From positions 46,170 through 110,169 of the forward strand of contig DATIIH010000013.1 of assembly GCA_035479875.1 (NCBI GenBank): 64,000 nt of DNA, written 5' to 3'. The notes beneath the pieces were generated by a model, which saw only the letters and a program-made list of their open reading frames with translations, was not told the DNA's origin and did not search any database. The position numbers and the translations under genes were made by a program. Below are positions 34,162-43,377 of this stretch, piece after piece (within the stretch, counting starts at the first letter, position 1; each line of letters begins with the position of its first letter). The DNA is from PMNU01 sp035479875. Its GTDB lineage: Bacteria; Patescibacteriota; Saccharimonadia; Saccharimonadales; UBA4665.

Positions 34162-34590
34162 CTACGCTCGATTGCCAGCAACGTAGCCAATGAGAATGTC
34201 ATAGGTAATGGGTGCCGTTTCGGCTTCCGCGATTTCGTTGGGCGATTTGAGTCGGTAGCCTTGGCCTTGGCGCACGGTGATCTTGGTTGGGTCGACGGGC
34301 ACCGTGGCCACAAACACGTGCGAGCCGCCGGCGTCGGTGTGCCGCGCCGGGTCTTTTATAAAATGCGTGTAAAACGTGAGGTTTTCTTTGGGCCGTACGA
34401 GCGTTGTTTCTTCGCGCAGGGTACGCACCGCAGCATCAAGAGGTTCTTCGCCGTCCTGGATACGCGAGGCAAAAAGCGACAATTTGCCGGGGTCAACAAT
34501 CTCCGGCTTATCGTCGCGCAGCTGCAAAATAAACCGGCCGTCCAGCGACTTTAAGATGACGCTCGCGAATTCTTTGGGTTGGTCTGCCAT
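34162..34590 (-). CDS. Nudix-like hydrolase with a degenerate box
   Basis: A 142-residue protein with a Nudix fold pattern. Against the Nudix box GX5EX7REUXEEXGU, the segment SRIQDGEEPLDAAVRTLREET keeps the EE pair and R but has Ser for the first Gly, Thr for the second-position Glu and Thr for the last Gly. It may hydrolyse a nucleotide-linked substrate poorly or act as a sensor. Its first 40 nt overlap the wecB tail; AGGAAG lies 8 nt upstream of the ATG. Confidence 0.65.
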   Translation of the reverse strand: MADQPKEFASVILKSLDGRFILQLRDDKPEIVDPGKLSLFASRIQDGEEPLDAAVRTLREETTLVRPKENLTFYTHFIKDPARHTDAGGSHVFVATVPVDPTKITVRQGQGYRLKSPNEIAEAETAPITYDILIGYVAGNRA

Positions 34591-35726
34591 TTGTCTAGCT
34601 TCCTGTCGATATATTTGTGCTCTAAAAAGTAGTCGACGACGATTTGCGAGGGCGAAACGTCATGCCTAAGCGCTGCAAACTCGCTCTTATCGGGATGGTG
34701 CTCTAGGAACTTTACAACTTTTTTGGTGTCCATGCGCGATATGTCGGCGTTGTGACCCAAGCCCTCGTCGCGCTCGGTTGTGCGGCGGTGGATCATAGTA
34801 GGGATGCCAAAAAAGTAAGCGTCTTCTTGCAGGCCGCCGCCGTCGGTCACGATGTAGTCGGCGTTGCCCACGACGACCATAAAGTCAAAATAGGGCTGCT
34901 TAGGAATAACCGTCAGGCCCGGTTTTTCTAAATAGTGCTGAAATCCGTAGCTATTTATCTTCTGGAGTGTGGTGCTGTGCTCAACAAAGACGACGGGCGT
35001 TTTGGGTGAGGCATGGTCGCGAACTACTTTGAGGATGGCCTCCAGATTGGCTTTGTTTTCGATGAGTTCGGTGCGGTGCAAAAGCACGAGGCAGTACTTT
35101 TTGGGCAGCACCAACTTGTGGAAGTCCTCGCTCACAAACTCGCCGGACATCTCGATGGCGTCTTTGGCGGTATTAAACTGGGTGTTTACGATGTCGCCCT
35201 TTACACGCTCGCTGCGCAAGCTTTGCTCAGCCGTGTTGTTGGGCGGAAAGTGAATGCGGGCAAACTTGGCGGCAATGCGGCGGTCGAGCTCCTCGGGGAA
35301 GGGGTTGTTCCAGATGCCGCTGCGTAGGCCGGCTTCTACGTGCGCGATAGGCAAGCCAAGGAATCGGCCGAGGTATGAGCCCGCCACAGTTGTAAGCGTA
35401 TCACCATGCACCACGGCCACACTTTTGGTGCCGTGCTTGGCGTCGTGGGCCTTAATCTGCCGTTTAATCTTCCAGAATTTGCGAGCAAATCGGGTGTGGG
35501 CCACGAGCATCATGACGAGCATTTGCTTCATCGTTACCACGTCGCCACCACGCCAGCCGTCAGACAAATACACGTCCGGCTCAATACCAATTTGTGGGTG
35601 CAATCTAATGAGACCTTTGCGGTGCTGAGCGGTGCAGATAAAAAACAGCTCGGAGCGAGGAATGCGGCGCACGATGCCAAGCATTTTAATAAGTTCTGCG
35701 CTGGTGCCGTAAAAGATAACTACCAT
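34551..35726 (-). CDS. wecB: UDP-N-acetylglucosamine 2-epimerase
   Basis: Interconverts UDP-GlcNAc and UDP-ManNAc, the donor for ManNAc-containing glycans. The 391-residue epimerase_2 protein has VVHGDTLTTVAGS, HVEAGLRS (about 126-133), the conserved PEELDRR, and VTDGGGLQEDAYFFGIPT near residue 290; the usual Ser of DSGGLQEE is Gly. It follows the Wzt gene by 2 nt in the exporter operon. GlmS upstream in the cluster feeds its substrate pool. Confidence 0.88.
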   Translation of the reverse strand: MVVIFYGTSAELIKMLGIVRRIPRSELFFICTAQHRKGLIRLHPQIGIEPDVYLSDGWRGGDVVTMKQMLVMMLVAHTRFARKFWKIKRQIKAHDAKHGTKSVAVVHGDTLTTVAGSYLGRFLGLPIAHVEAGLRSGIWNNPFPEELDRRIAAKFARIHFPPNNTAEQSLRSERVKGDIVNTQFNTAKDAIEMSGEFVSEDFHKLVLPKKYCLVLLHRTELIENKANLEAILKVVRDHASPKTPVVFVEHSTTLQKINSYGFQHYLEKPGLTVIPKQPYFDFMVVVGNADYIVTDGGGLQEDAYFFGIPTMIHRRTTERDEGLGHNADISRMDTKKVVKFLEHHPDKSEFAALRHDVSPSQIVVDYFLEHKYIDRKLDKWQTNPKNSRASS

Positions 35727-35728
35727 TA

Positions 35729-36952
35729 TTACTTTGAACCCTTGCGCTCCACGGTCAGTTCGATTGGTGGTGTAATCGGGTACGCGGTCTCTTCGCTTTT
35801 ACGCACCATTAACAGTTCGGCTTCGGCCCACCAATCGCAGACGGTGACGCCGTCGCTGCGCTCCACAGTAGCGTTCACAAAGTGCTTGCCGTCGGCCAGA
35901 ATATTGGGCATTGTCCAGCGTACGGTGCACGATTCACCCGCCTTTAGACTGTCTAACTTTTGCTTTTTGATAGAAGAGTTGGTACCAAACAGAATGTTAT
36001 CGGCAGCGTCGCTAATCGAAAAGCCAGCTACGGGGTTCTCTAGGTCGGTCTCGGCTTTAAAGGTTATGGCGAGGCCGATAGTTTTGTCCTCATCTTTCAC
36101 GGTCTTTTTGTCGAGCACCACTTTGGTAATCGTGGCACTGCCATCGCCCCAGCGTTTTTGCTCGGTGGACTCGGCGCGGGCGGTGAATTCTTCTTCGATA
36201 AACAGGCGGGTGTATTCTTCGGCTACTTGGTCGGCACCGGCGTCGGTTACCAACTTGCCTTTATTGATCAAGATGGCGCGGTCGCAGTATTCGCGTACGG
36301 CGGCCATGTCGTGGGTTACAAAAATCACTGTCTTCTTTTGCTTTTTAAGTGACTTAAAATAGTCGTAACATTTGCGTTTAAAGTCAGCGTCGCCCACAGC
36401 TAATACTTCGTCTACCAGCAAAATGTCGGCTTTGGCAGTGATCGCCACCGCGAACGCTAAACGCACCTGCATGCCCGACGAATAGTTTTTGAGTTTTTGA
36501 TCCATAAAACGCTCCAGCTCGGCAAAGGCCACAATGTCGTCGTACATGGCGCGGACTTCTTTGGTAGAAAAACCCATAAGCGCCCCATTAAGATAGACGT
36601 TTTCGCGCCCTGTGAGCTCCGGTTTAAAGCCTACGCCCAGCTCAATAAACGGTACTAGTTTGCCTTCAATCCGCACCGTGCCTTTACTGGGCTGATAAAT
36701 ACTAGCGAGCATTTTGAGCATAGTGCTCTTGCCGCTACCGTTGCGGCCCACAATGCCCACAAACTCGCCGGACTTAATACTAAAATTGACGTCGTGCAGC
36801 ACGTGCTGCACCTCGACAGAGTGTTTGCCGGCGGCCCGGCGCACTAGGCTCGTGAACGCTTGCTTAACCGAACCGGCGCGCTGGTGCGGCAATAAAAAGT
36901 CTTTGCTGACGTGCTTAACGTCGATCACAACCGGCGCAGACATATCGGCCAT
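35729..36952 (-). CDS. ABC exporter ATPase (Wzt/TagH-type) with C-terminal glycan-binding domain
   Basis: A 407-residue protein. The NBD (about 1-245) has Walker A GRNGSGKST, the Wzt-type IELGVGFKPELTGRENVYLNG segment, signature YSSGMQVRLAF, Walker B ILLVDEVLAVGD and the switch VTHD. The C-terminal about 140 residues match a Wzt_C-type beta domain that binds the polymer's terminal modification. ATG 36952 follows the permease stop by 1 nt with GGAGG upstream, so I prefer it to the codon at 36970. Together with the permease it exports finished polysaccharide. Confidence 0.93.
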   Translation of the reverse strand: MADMSAPVVIDVKHVSKDFLLPHQRAGSVKQAFTSLVRRAAGKHSVEVQHVLHDVNFSIKSGEFVGIVGRNGSGKSTMLKMLASIYQPSKGTVRIEGKLVPFIELGVGFKPELTGRENVYLNGALMGFSTKEVRAMYDDIVAFAELERFMDQKLKNYSSGMQVRLAFAVAITAKADILLVDEVLAVGDADFKRKCYDYFKSLKKQKKTVIFVTHDMAAVREYCDRAILINKGKLVTDAGADQVAEEYTRLFIEEEFTARAESTEQKRWGDGSATITKVVLDKKTVKDEDKTIGLAITFKAETDLENPVAGFSISDAADNILFGTNSSIKKQKLDSLKAGESCTVRWTMPNILADGKHFVNATVERSDGVTVCDWWAEAELLMVRKSEETAYPITPPIELTVERKGSK

Positions 36953-36953
36953 G

Positions 36954-37778
36954 CTACACCTCCTCCGCAAACGACGGCGCGCGCTTCTTAAACAAACGGA
37001 TTGCGACTAACAAGGTGAGCAATACAACCGCAAATGGCAGAGCAGTGATATACCAGTGGTGTGTGATTCCGCTGAGCGTCAATGTTTGCTGTTTAGTCAC
37101 GACGTCGTAACGGACATCCTGCATGGCCTGGGCAATTGGGTTAACCAGTAACATTTTAGCCACCACTGGCCAGCGGTCAAACACCAAAGATACCGGATAA
37201 ATAATGGGCGTGGCGTAAAACAGCGCCTGGGCAATCACCTCCCAGATGTAATTAATGTCGCGCAGACGCACAAACACTGTGCCCAATATAGTGCCAATCG
37301 ATATGCCAAATACAAAAATCTCTAGTGCAAACGCCGGTAACCAGAGCATGCTGAGCGTAAACGGCACGTGATTAAACATCAAGAAAATAGTAATGACCAC
37401 CAGGTTGAGCAGCAAATTGATGAGCCCCGCCACAGCCACAGCCAACAAAATGACATATTTAGGGAAGTTGAGCTTACGGATAAGGTCGCGCTGCATCACG
37501 ATGGAGCTAATCGAGTTCGACGTAATCTCCGCAAAAAAGTTCCACAACACAATGCCCATCAACAGATACACCGGATAGTGGGGGATATCGCCGCCGATGC
37601 GCAAAAACTTAACAAACACGATGTACATGATCACAAACAGGAACAGCGGGCGCAGCAAAGACCACACGTAGCCGAGCACCGACCCCTGGTAGCGCAGCTT
37701 AAAATCGGTGAGCACCATCTGTTTGAGCAGGATCACCGCATAACGGTACCGAGCCTTGATTTTGTGTGCGTAATCCAT
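36954..37778 (-). CDS. ABC-2 type polysaccharide exporter permease (Wzm/TagG-type)
   Basis: A 274-residue membrane protein with six helices and the ABC2 pattern LTDFKLRYQGSVLGYVWSLLRPLFLFVIMYIVF. It forms the channel for the adjacent ATPase. The start is ATG 37778 rather than the longer frame from 37820, because TATAAT (37794-37789) lies between them, 10 nt before this ATG. Confidence 0.92.
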   Translation of the reverse strand: MDYAHKIKARYRYAVILLKQMVLTDFKLRYQGSVLGYVWSLLRPLFLFVIMYIVFVKFLRIGGDIPHYPVYLLMGIVLWNFFAEITSNSISSIVMQRDLIRKLNFPKYVILLAVAVAGLINLLLNLVVITIFLMFNHVPFTLSMLWLPAFALEIFVFGISIGTILGTVFVRLRDINYIWEVIAQALFYATPIIYPVSLVFDRWPVVAKMLLVNPIAQAMQDVRYDVVTKQQTLTLSGITHHWYITALPFAVVLLTLLVAIRLFKKRAPSFAEEV

Positions 37779-37788
37779 TGTTGCTACC

Positions 37789-37796
37789 ATTATACT
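37789..37796. promoter_or_regulatory. Facing, overlapping -10 boxes (permease / GT4)
   Basis: ATTATACT holds minus-strand TATAAT (37794-37789) and plus-strand TATACT (37791-37796), sharing 4 bp. Gaps to the start codons are 10 nt (ATG 37778) and 6 nt (GTG 37803). Only one polymerase could melt this site at a time. Confidence 0.5.
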
Positions 37797-37802
37797 ATTA
37801 CT

Positions 37803-38972
37803 GTGACTAAGAAGACCCAAAAACCAATTCGCATCATCTTCGATGCTAGCCCGCTGCTGGTCAACAAGACCGGAGTGGCTTATTACACCGAGCGCCTTGT
37901 AGAAGCGCTAGCTAAGCAATATCCAAACGAAATTGAGCTGATAGGATTTTATTACAACTTTTTAGGCAAACGACCTACCGCGCATTTTCCCAAGGCACCC
38001 AACTTGCGTTTCCGCGGCGTACACTTGTTCCCTAGCCAGATTTTATTCCAGCTCCGGCGGTGGGGGATAGAAGTGCCTATAGAGCTTTTGGCCAAAACCC
38101 GCGGCGACTTTTTGCTGTTCCCTAACTTTTTGTCGTACCCCAGCCTGTTTAAAACGCCGAGCGCGCCGGTGGTGCACGACCTCGCGTACATCGACCTGCC
38201 GCAATACGTCTCGCCTAAAAACGGTAGCGATCTCCGCCGCTTTGTGCCGGTGGCAATTAAACGATCGCAGTTTGTGATTACGGTGTCGGAGTTTTGTAAA
38301 AAGCGAATTGGGGAGCAGTACAACGTGGCGCCCGATAAAGTTCTGGTAACACCGATACCGCCGCCATCCTTGGGCATGAGCGAGGCCAAGGCTGCACAAA
38401 TGATCAAAGATGCCGGCTTCACTAAGCCTTACATTTTGTACGTTGGCACGATAGATCCACGCAAAAACCTCATCGGGCTTATTGATGGTTACTGTGCGCT
38501 ACCTAAGGAGCTGCGCGAGCGCTTCAGCCTGGTATTAGTGGGCAGAATCGAGCGTTTTGCCGGCAAAGAGGCCGAAAGAATTGAGGCGGCGCGTGCCGCC
38601 GGTTACGACGTTATCCACCCAGGCTATATCAGCGACGAACTTAAAGAAGCATTGTTTATGGGCGCCAGCGTGTTCACCTACGCCAGCAACTACGAAGGCT
38701 TTGGCATGCCGCCGCTCGAGGCGATGCACTACGGTCTGCCGTGCGCCCTCAGCAATATCGACGTCTTCCGCGAGGTTGCCGGCGACACCGCCCTCTATTA
38801 CGACACCACCAAAACCGCTTCGATAGCCAAAACACTCGCAGAACTCCTGAACGACCCTAAAAAAGCACACGCCCTGGGCGAAGCCGGGCGCAAACGCGCG
38901 GCTGGCTATAGCTGGGAAAAGGTAGCGCGCAGCCTGCACGAACGGATTGCGGCTTCAACGGGCCGCGACTAA
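37803..38972 (+). CDS. GT4-family glycosyltransferase
   Basis: A 389-residue GT-B enzyme: IIFDASPLLVNKTGVAYYTERL at the N-terminus, VSEFCKKRI, YVGTIDPRKNLIGLIDGY, and YEGFGMPPLEAMHYGLPCA (EX7E). I place the start at GTG 37803, 6 nt after TATACT; the long open frame upstream (to 37368) lies antisense to the permease gene and is a shadow. It overlaps the convergent ligase gene by 18 nt. Confidence 0.88.
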   Translation: MTKKTQKPIRIIFDASPLLVNKTGVAYYTERLVEALAKQYPNEIELIGFYYNFLGKRPTAHFPKAPNLRFRGVHLFPSQILFQLRRWGIEVPIELLAKTRGDFLLFPNFLSYPSLFKTPSAPVVHDLAYIDLPQYVSPKNGSDLRRFVPVAIKRSQFVITVSEFCKKRIGEQYNVAPDKVLVTPIPPPSLGMSEAKAAQMIKDAGFTKPYILYVGTIDPRKNLIGLIDGYCALPKELRERFSLVLVGRIERFAGKEAERIEAARAAGYDVIHPGYISDELKEALFMGASVFTYASNYEGFGMPPLEAMHYGLPCALSNIDVFREVAGDTALYYDTTKTASIAKTLAELLNDPKKAHALGEAGRKRAAGYSWEKVARSLHERIAASTGRD

Positions 38973-40292
38973 ACGCTTCTTGCTTTTGGGGTTACCTGGT
39001 GTGCGCAGGGCCGCGAGCACCAGTCCGGTGGTAATCCACCACTGTGCAGCCACAGCCTCGTTGCTCCACATCTGCAGCAGCATATTACATACCACGTAGC
39101 CCCAAAAACTGGCCAAGAGGACTTGAGCCATCACCAGTTCACGCCGCTGCCAAAGCGCACGATAGAGCACAACGTTAATCGCAATAAATACCAGCAGACC
39201 GAGCACGCCAACCTCGTAGCCAATCTGAATGTAGTAATTCTCGGTGAGGAAGCTCCCGTGAGGATTTTGGATAGAGGCTAGTCCCGCTGTGCCCGGGCCG
39301 TGACCAAACGGATTACGAACAATACCCTCGAGGCCGCGCTCGGCGAATGCCAAGTGAAACCCGTTGGAGTCGTGTGCCGCCTTGGGCACGCCAGTGCTGT
39401 GCGTGACTACACTTTTGGCAATAAAGCTGTTGCGGAAGGCAAAAGCGCCCACGCCAATGATCGCCAGCGCTACGACTAACACTGGCCAATAACGCTTTGT
39501 TGTTCGTGCAATAACCGCTCGGTACTGCCAAAAAACCACCAGCCCAACCGACAGCAGGGCAGCCAGCCAGGCGCTGCGCGCAAAGGTAAGGAATAGCGCT
39601 GCCCAGTGGATCGCGGACAGCCCAACGAGCTGCGATAGGCGCCGCTTATTAGTCCAGGCCTTAAGCATCAGGGCAGTGAGCGCGGTGAGCGGAAGGATCA
39701 AGTAGGCGCCGAGTGAATTGGGGTCGCGTAGCGTCGACATAACCCGCGGAAATTCGGTGTTACTGTCGATGTAAAAAGCCGGCACCGTGCCGCGCTGTAC
39801 GCTATAGCCCACGTGCGTTAAGATGTCGTGCGGCAAAAAATACTGCACAACACCTAGGGCTGCCACCAGCGTGCTGATGCCTAATAACACCTTGAGCAAC
39901 GTCTCTGGGCGGAGTTTGTCTCTGTTATCAAGGAGTAACCCGGCGCAAAGTCCCAGCACCACGTACGCCAGCAGCCGATTGTTGTAAATAATGCCCAGCT
40001 CGGCGCTAGGGCGGTAGATAGTAGGGTAGAACGCCCACAGTATAAAATGCAGCGCTATATATATCGCGGTCAGCACCAGCGTGATGTTGAGCAGCTTACT
40101 CCCCTTGCGATTTCGCATAACCAAACAAACTGCGAACAGGGTCACTGCTGCAGCGAGTAGGTCTTTGGCTATCTTCCACGCACTGAGTCCACCAGTTAGC
40201 AGGCTAAGTGATTGTGCCAAGAACACGTGCAGCGGCATATATATAAGAAGCGCGAGAGCACCCCAGAGCGGAACTTTGCGTGTTTGCTGCAT
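38955..40292 (-). CDS. O-antigen ligase/polymerase-like membrane protein (Wzy_C)
   Basis: A 445-residue protein with about 11-12 helices. The Wzy_C region (about 205-400) has FARSAWLAALLSVG, the large exported loop with NPFGHGPGTAG, and ENYYIQIGYEVGVLG. Such proteins join lipid-linked glycan to an acceptor or polymerise it outside the membrane. With no outer membrane or LPS evident, a cell-wall or lipid acceptor is likely. The start is ATG 40292 (10 nt after TATAAT), not the upstream frame that runs through the divergent promoter. Confidence 0.85.
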   Translation of the reverse strand: MQQTRKVPLWGALALLIYMPLHVFLAQSLSLLTGGLSAWKIAKDLLAAAVTLFAVCLVMRNRKGSKLLNITLVLTAIYIALHFILWAFYPTIYRPSAELGIIYNNRLLAYVVLGLCAGLLLDNRDKLRPETLLKVLLGISTLVAALGVVQYFLPHDILTHVGYSVQRGTVPAFYIDSNTEFPRVMSTLRDPNSLGAYLILPLTALTALMLKAWTNKRRLSQLVGLSAIHWAALFLTFARSAWLAALLSVGLVVFWQYRAVIARTTKRYWPVLVVALAIIGVGAFAFRNSFIAKSVVTHSTGVPKAAHDSNGFHLAFAERGLEGIVRNPFGHGPGTAGLASIQNPHGSFLTENYYIQIGYEVGVLGLLVFIAINVVLYRALWQRRELVMAQVLLASFWGYVVCNMLLQMWSNEAVAAQWWITTGLVLAALRTPGNPKSKKRLVAAR

Positions 40293-40298
40293 GATAGC

Positions 40299-40308
40299 TA
40301 CAATTATA
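40299..40308. promoter_or_regulatory. Facing, overlapping -10 boxes (ligase / GT4)
   Basis: TACAATTATA holds plus-strand TACAAT (40299-40304; 9 nt to ATG 40314) and minus-strand TATAAT (40308-40303; 10 nt to ATG 40292). They share 2 bp. Confidence 0.5.
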
Positions 40309-40313
40309 CCTAA

Positions 40314-41447
40314 ATGAAACGCCATATCGTCATCGACGCCCGAGTACGGCGCAGTAGCACCGGCCGTTATGCGGATGAGCTCGTCAACCATCTGCAAGAT
40401 GTAGATAATTACAACAACTATACAGTCTTAGTAGCGCCCGATGATGACTGGAAGATGCGAGCAGGGAATTTCCGCACAGTCCCCTCCCCTTTCCCGCAGT
40501 TTTCGTTTAACCCCTTAAACGAGCTGCGCTTTGCCTGGCAGCTATACTGCCTAAAGCCAGACCTTGTGCATTTTACGATGACGCAGCAGCCCCTGCTCTA
40601 CTTCGGTAAGATAGTTACCACCACGCACGACCTCACCATGTTCCAGTACGCCCATCCCAAGGGAACACACCCGGCAATCTTTTGGATAAAGATGCGCTTG
40701 TACCACTTCTTAATGTGGCTCGCCCACCGTAAATCGAGGCGCATTATCGTGCCCACACACCACGCAGCAGGAGAGGTGGCCGAGTTCCAACCGTTCACCA
40801 AAGACAAGCTGGTGGTGACCTATGAATCAGTTGGCGTGCCGCTCAATGTCACACCCAAGAGGCCAGAGGTGGTGCCGGACAATTACATCATGTACCAAGG
40901 CACCGGCTTTCCGCACAAAAACCTTCCCAAGCTGGTAGAAGCGTTCGACATTCTGCACCCCCACTATCCAGACCTATACCTGGTGTTCGTAGGTAAGAAA
41001 GAAAAACACTACAACGACCTCGAGCGAGAGATCAAGCGTCATCCATCGGCGTCACACATCATTGTGGCCGGCTTCTTGCCCGACCCGGAATCTAAATGGA
41101 CATTCCAGCACGCCCGAGTGTATGCCACGCCGTCCCTAGCCGAGGGCTGGGGCATGACACCGCTCGAAGCAATGGCCAACGGCGCGCCGGTAGTGTCGAG
41201 TAACGCTAGCGCTATGCCCGAGGTGTACGGTGAAGGCGCGCTCTACTGCGACCCGCACAGCGCACAAGACATTGCCGACAAGATTGCTATGGTGCTCGAC
41301 GACGCTCAGCTTCGCAAAGACCTCATCCAAAAAGGCACGGCCCAATACCAAAAATACTCATGGGCCACCATGGCCAAACAAACGCTCGACATATACGAAG
41401 ATGTGCTCGCCCCCGAAAATGGTCAGCACAAGCCAAAAGCTATTTAG
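40314..41447 (+). CDS. GT4-family glycosyltransferase
   Basis: A 377-residue GT-B enzyme with DARVRRSSTGRYADELVNHL near the N-terminus, TTHDLTMFQYAHP, YQGTGFPHKNLPKLVEAF, and LAEGWGMTPLEAMANGAPVV (EX7E). It is the last gene of the surface-glycan cluster and converges on jag with a 2-nt gap. Confidence 0.9.
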   Translation: MKRHIVIDARVRRSSTGRYADELVNHLQDVDNYNNYTVLVAPDDDWKMRAGNFRTVPSPFPQFSFNPLNELRFAWQLYCLKPDLVHFTMTQQPLLYFGKIVTTTHDLTMFQYAHPKGTHPAIFWIKMRLYHFLMWLAHRKSRRIIVPTHHAAGEVAEFQPFTKDKLVVTYESVGVPLNVTPKRPEVVPDNYIMYQGTGFPHKNLPKLVEAFDILHPHYPDLYLVFVGKKEKHYNDLEREIKRHPSASHIIVAGFLPDPESKWTFQHARVYATPSLAEGWGMTPLEAMANGAPVVSSNASAMPEVYGEGALYCDPHSAQDIADKIAMVLDDAQLRKDLIQKGTAQYQKYSWATMAKQTLDIYEDVLAPENGQHKPKAI

Positions 41448-41449
41448 AA

Positions 41450-41953
41450 CTACTTGGCTTCTTCGGTGGGTTCGGCGTCTTTAGACTGCTCAGTTTCGGC
41501 TTCGACAGCTGGTTTGAGCACAATGTGGCGGTCGCGACCATCGCCGGCGGAATCGCTCAGTAGGCCCCATTCCTGGGCAAGTTTGTGAATAGTACGGCGG
41601 TCGGCAGCGTTCATTGGCTGCAGGTCCATCGGTTCCCCGCTGTCTTTCACCTGCTTCATCCACGATTCGGCGTGTTCACTCAAGCGCTGGGCGCGCTGCT
41701 TCTTGTAGTCAGCAACATCGATGTTTACACGCGTGTATTCAAAACCCTGATTCTTAAGTGCGTTGCTGGTTAAAAATTGCATGGCGCGCATGTTATCGCC
41801 TTTTTGGCCAATTAGAAAGCCATTGAGGTGGGTCGAGGGGATATCGAGCTCGATCACGTCGTCTTCGGCGGTGGCGTGAACGTCGGTGTTCAGCCCAAAA
41901 AAGGATAGTAAGTCTTCGAGGTACTTTTTGGCGTAACGAATTGCTTCTTCCAT
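41450..41953 (-). CDS. jag: Jag/SpoIIIJ-associated KH-R3H RNA-binding protein
   Basis: A 167-residue protein: N-terminal Jag-like segment, KH domain (about 45-85, ending STHLNGFLIGQKGDNMRAMQFL) and R3H domain (about 90-145, with MDLQPMNAADRRTIHKLAQEW). Jag/KhpB proteins bind RNA and are encoded next to yidC in many bacteria. It overlaps yidC by TAATG. Acidic tail. Confidence 0.92.
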   Translation of the reverse strand: MEEAIRYAKKYLEDLLSFFGLNTDVHATAEDDVIELDIPSTHLNGFLIGQKGDNMRAMQFLTSNALKNQGFEYTRVNIDVADYKKQRAQRLSEHAESWMKQVKDSGEPMDLQPMNAADRRTIHKLAQEWGLLSDSAGDGRDRHIVLKPAVEAETEQSKDAEPTEEAK

Positions 41954-42915
41954 TATTTTTTCCTCCGATTACCGCTCTTCTTGCCCGACTTTTTCTTCGG
42001 CTTGCGGGCGGCCGGGGTGGACGCTGGTGTAGTGGATACGACTTCGGCTTCGGTGGCTTTTTGGGCCTTGGCTTTAATGGTGGCGACTGCGGGTGTGACT
42101 TCGGCTTCCATTTCGGTAACGTCCTCGCGGAGCAGCCAAGTTTGCTGGGCGAGCGCAACTGCGCCGCTCACTAGCCAGTAGAGACCCAGGGCCGAGGGCA
42201 AACTCACCGTGAACAGGAACACCATCACCGGCAACAAGTAGCGTGTGCTGCGGCCCACTGCGGCGTTGACCTCGGTTTGGTCGGCCTGTTTACCACTGTT
42301 GGCGTCCTTAAGAATAGCGCGCAGCGAGCGTGAGTCGCTCGTGGTGGGCGTGAGTTGTTTGCCCTGGTAATACTGCACGACGGCGCTGCTGAGCACGATG
42401 ATCATCGCCGGCCAGTACAATCCTTGGGGTCCGAGCGCGGCGCGGTTAAGGTTGACAACGTGGAATAGCGTGGCGTCAAAGGCATGGATATTGCCAGCCA
42501 GGTGCTGCATCCAAGACAGATGCTGCAACGATGGATACGCAAATGTAATCAGTTGGTGCGGGTCGTCGAGCACGCGACGCAAGCCGCTGTAGAGGCCGAT
42601 TAAGATCGGTACTTGCAGTAGCATCACACCAATAGAGCCGAGCGGATTGATGCCGCGCTCTTTGTAGAGCTGCATCATGAGCAGCTGTTCTTGTCGCTTG
42701 TCGCCTTTGGTGCTGGCTTTAATGCGCTTGAGCTCCGGCTGGAGCTTACGCATCAGCTTAACTTGGTGCAGCTGCTTTTTCACCAGCGGATACAGCACAA
42801 TACGTATCACCACCGTGAACAAAATAATACTCAGGCCAAAGTTGTGGCCGGGCAGCAACGCGTAAATTAGCACTAGTAGGTTAAAAATTGGCTGGACTAT
42901 CAGCGTGGTAAACAT
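41953..42915 (-). CDS. yidC: YidC/Oxa1 membrane protein insertase
   Basis: Inserts proteins into the cytoplasmic membrane alone or with SecYEG. The 320-residue short Gram-positive-type form has no large N-terminal periplasmic domain. It has an N-terminal helix, LYPLVKKQLHQVKLMRKLQPELKRIK, the coiled loop, MLLQVPILIGLYSGLRRVL and three further helices, and ends in a Lys-rich ribosome-binding tail (KPKKKSGKKSGNRRKK). SD GGAGG of jag sits in its last codons. Overlaps rnpA by TAATG. Confidence 0.94.
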   Translation of the reverse strand: MFTTLIVQPIFNLLVLIYALLPGHNFGLSIILFTVVIRIVLYPLVKKQLHQVKLMRKLQPELKRIKASTKGDKRQEQLLMMQLYKERGINPLGSIGVMLLQVPILIGLYSGLRRVLDDPHQLITFAYPSLQHLSWMQHLAGNIHAFDATLFHVVNLNRAALGPQGLYWPAMIIVLSSAVVQYYQGKQLTPTTSDSRSLRAILKDANSGKQADQTEVNAAVGRSTRYLLPVMVFLFTVSLPSALGLYWLVSGAVALAQQTWLLREDVTEMEAEVTPAVATIKAKAQKATEAEVVSTTPASTPAARKPKKKSGKKSGNRRKK

Positions 42916-43319
42916 TAAGCAATCGTCTCCTCTTGGTTTACTATATCATGATTTGCGCCTGCACGCTGACGTTCAAGCACACCCGCTCTCTCGAGTTGCT
43001 GCAGTACAGCGCGCTCCAGAGTGGCGTGGTCCATCTCGGCAATAGCCGGGTCATATGCGGTGAATACGATATCGATCGGTGGCTTGAGGCGACTGGCGTC
43101 TTTACGCACAATTTCGAATATGCGGCGGCGGATACGATTACGTACCACGGCCGCTTTGCTTACTTTGCGGCTCACCACCACCGCCACACGCCAGGTTTGG
43201 CTGCGCGGGTTAACGGCATAGCGCATAGCCAACGGCAACTCACCGCGGGCTGTAGAACCTTTTTGGTACACAAAGCGCAGCGAGCTGCGCCCGTGGAATC
43301 GATGTGTTGAGTGGATCAT
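42915..43319 (-). CDS. rnpA: Ribonuclease P protein component
   Basis: A 134-residue basic protein assisting RNase P RNA in 5' tRNA maturation. It has the conserved FRVVVSRKVSKAAVVRNRIRRRIFE-like RNR motif (here VAVVVSRKVSKAAVVRNRIRRRI, about 46-68). It lies 58 nt downstream of rpmH in the classical order rpmH-rnpA-yidC-jag. Confidence 0.95.
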   Translation of the reverse strand: MIHSTHRFHGRSSLRFVYQKGSTARGELPLAMRYAVNPRSQTWRVAVVVSRKVSKAAVVRNRIRRRIFEIVRKDASRLKPPIDIVFTAYDPAIAEMDHATLERAVLQQLERAGVLERQRAGANHDIVNQEETIA

Positions 43320-43377
43320 CGGCTTCGTCAGCTCCCTTGCCTGCTTCTCGGCGCATTACTTGCGCCCGTTGCCTACT

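Noticed and set aside
35406..36362. 318-codon plus-strand open frame
   Set aside because: Covers wecB and the ABC ATPase on the opposite strand, both of which have strong motifs.
37368..37802. N-terminal extension of the GT4 gene at 37803
   Set aside because: This stretch is antisense to the exporter permease and crosses its promoter; family alignment begins just after GTG 37803.
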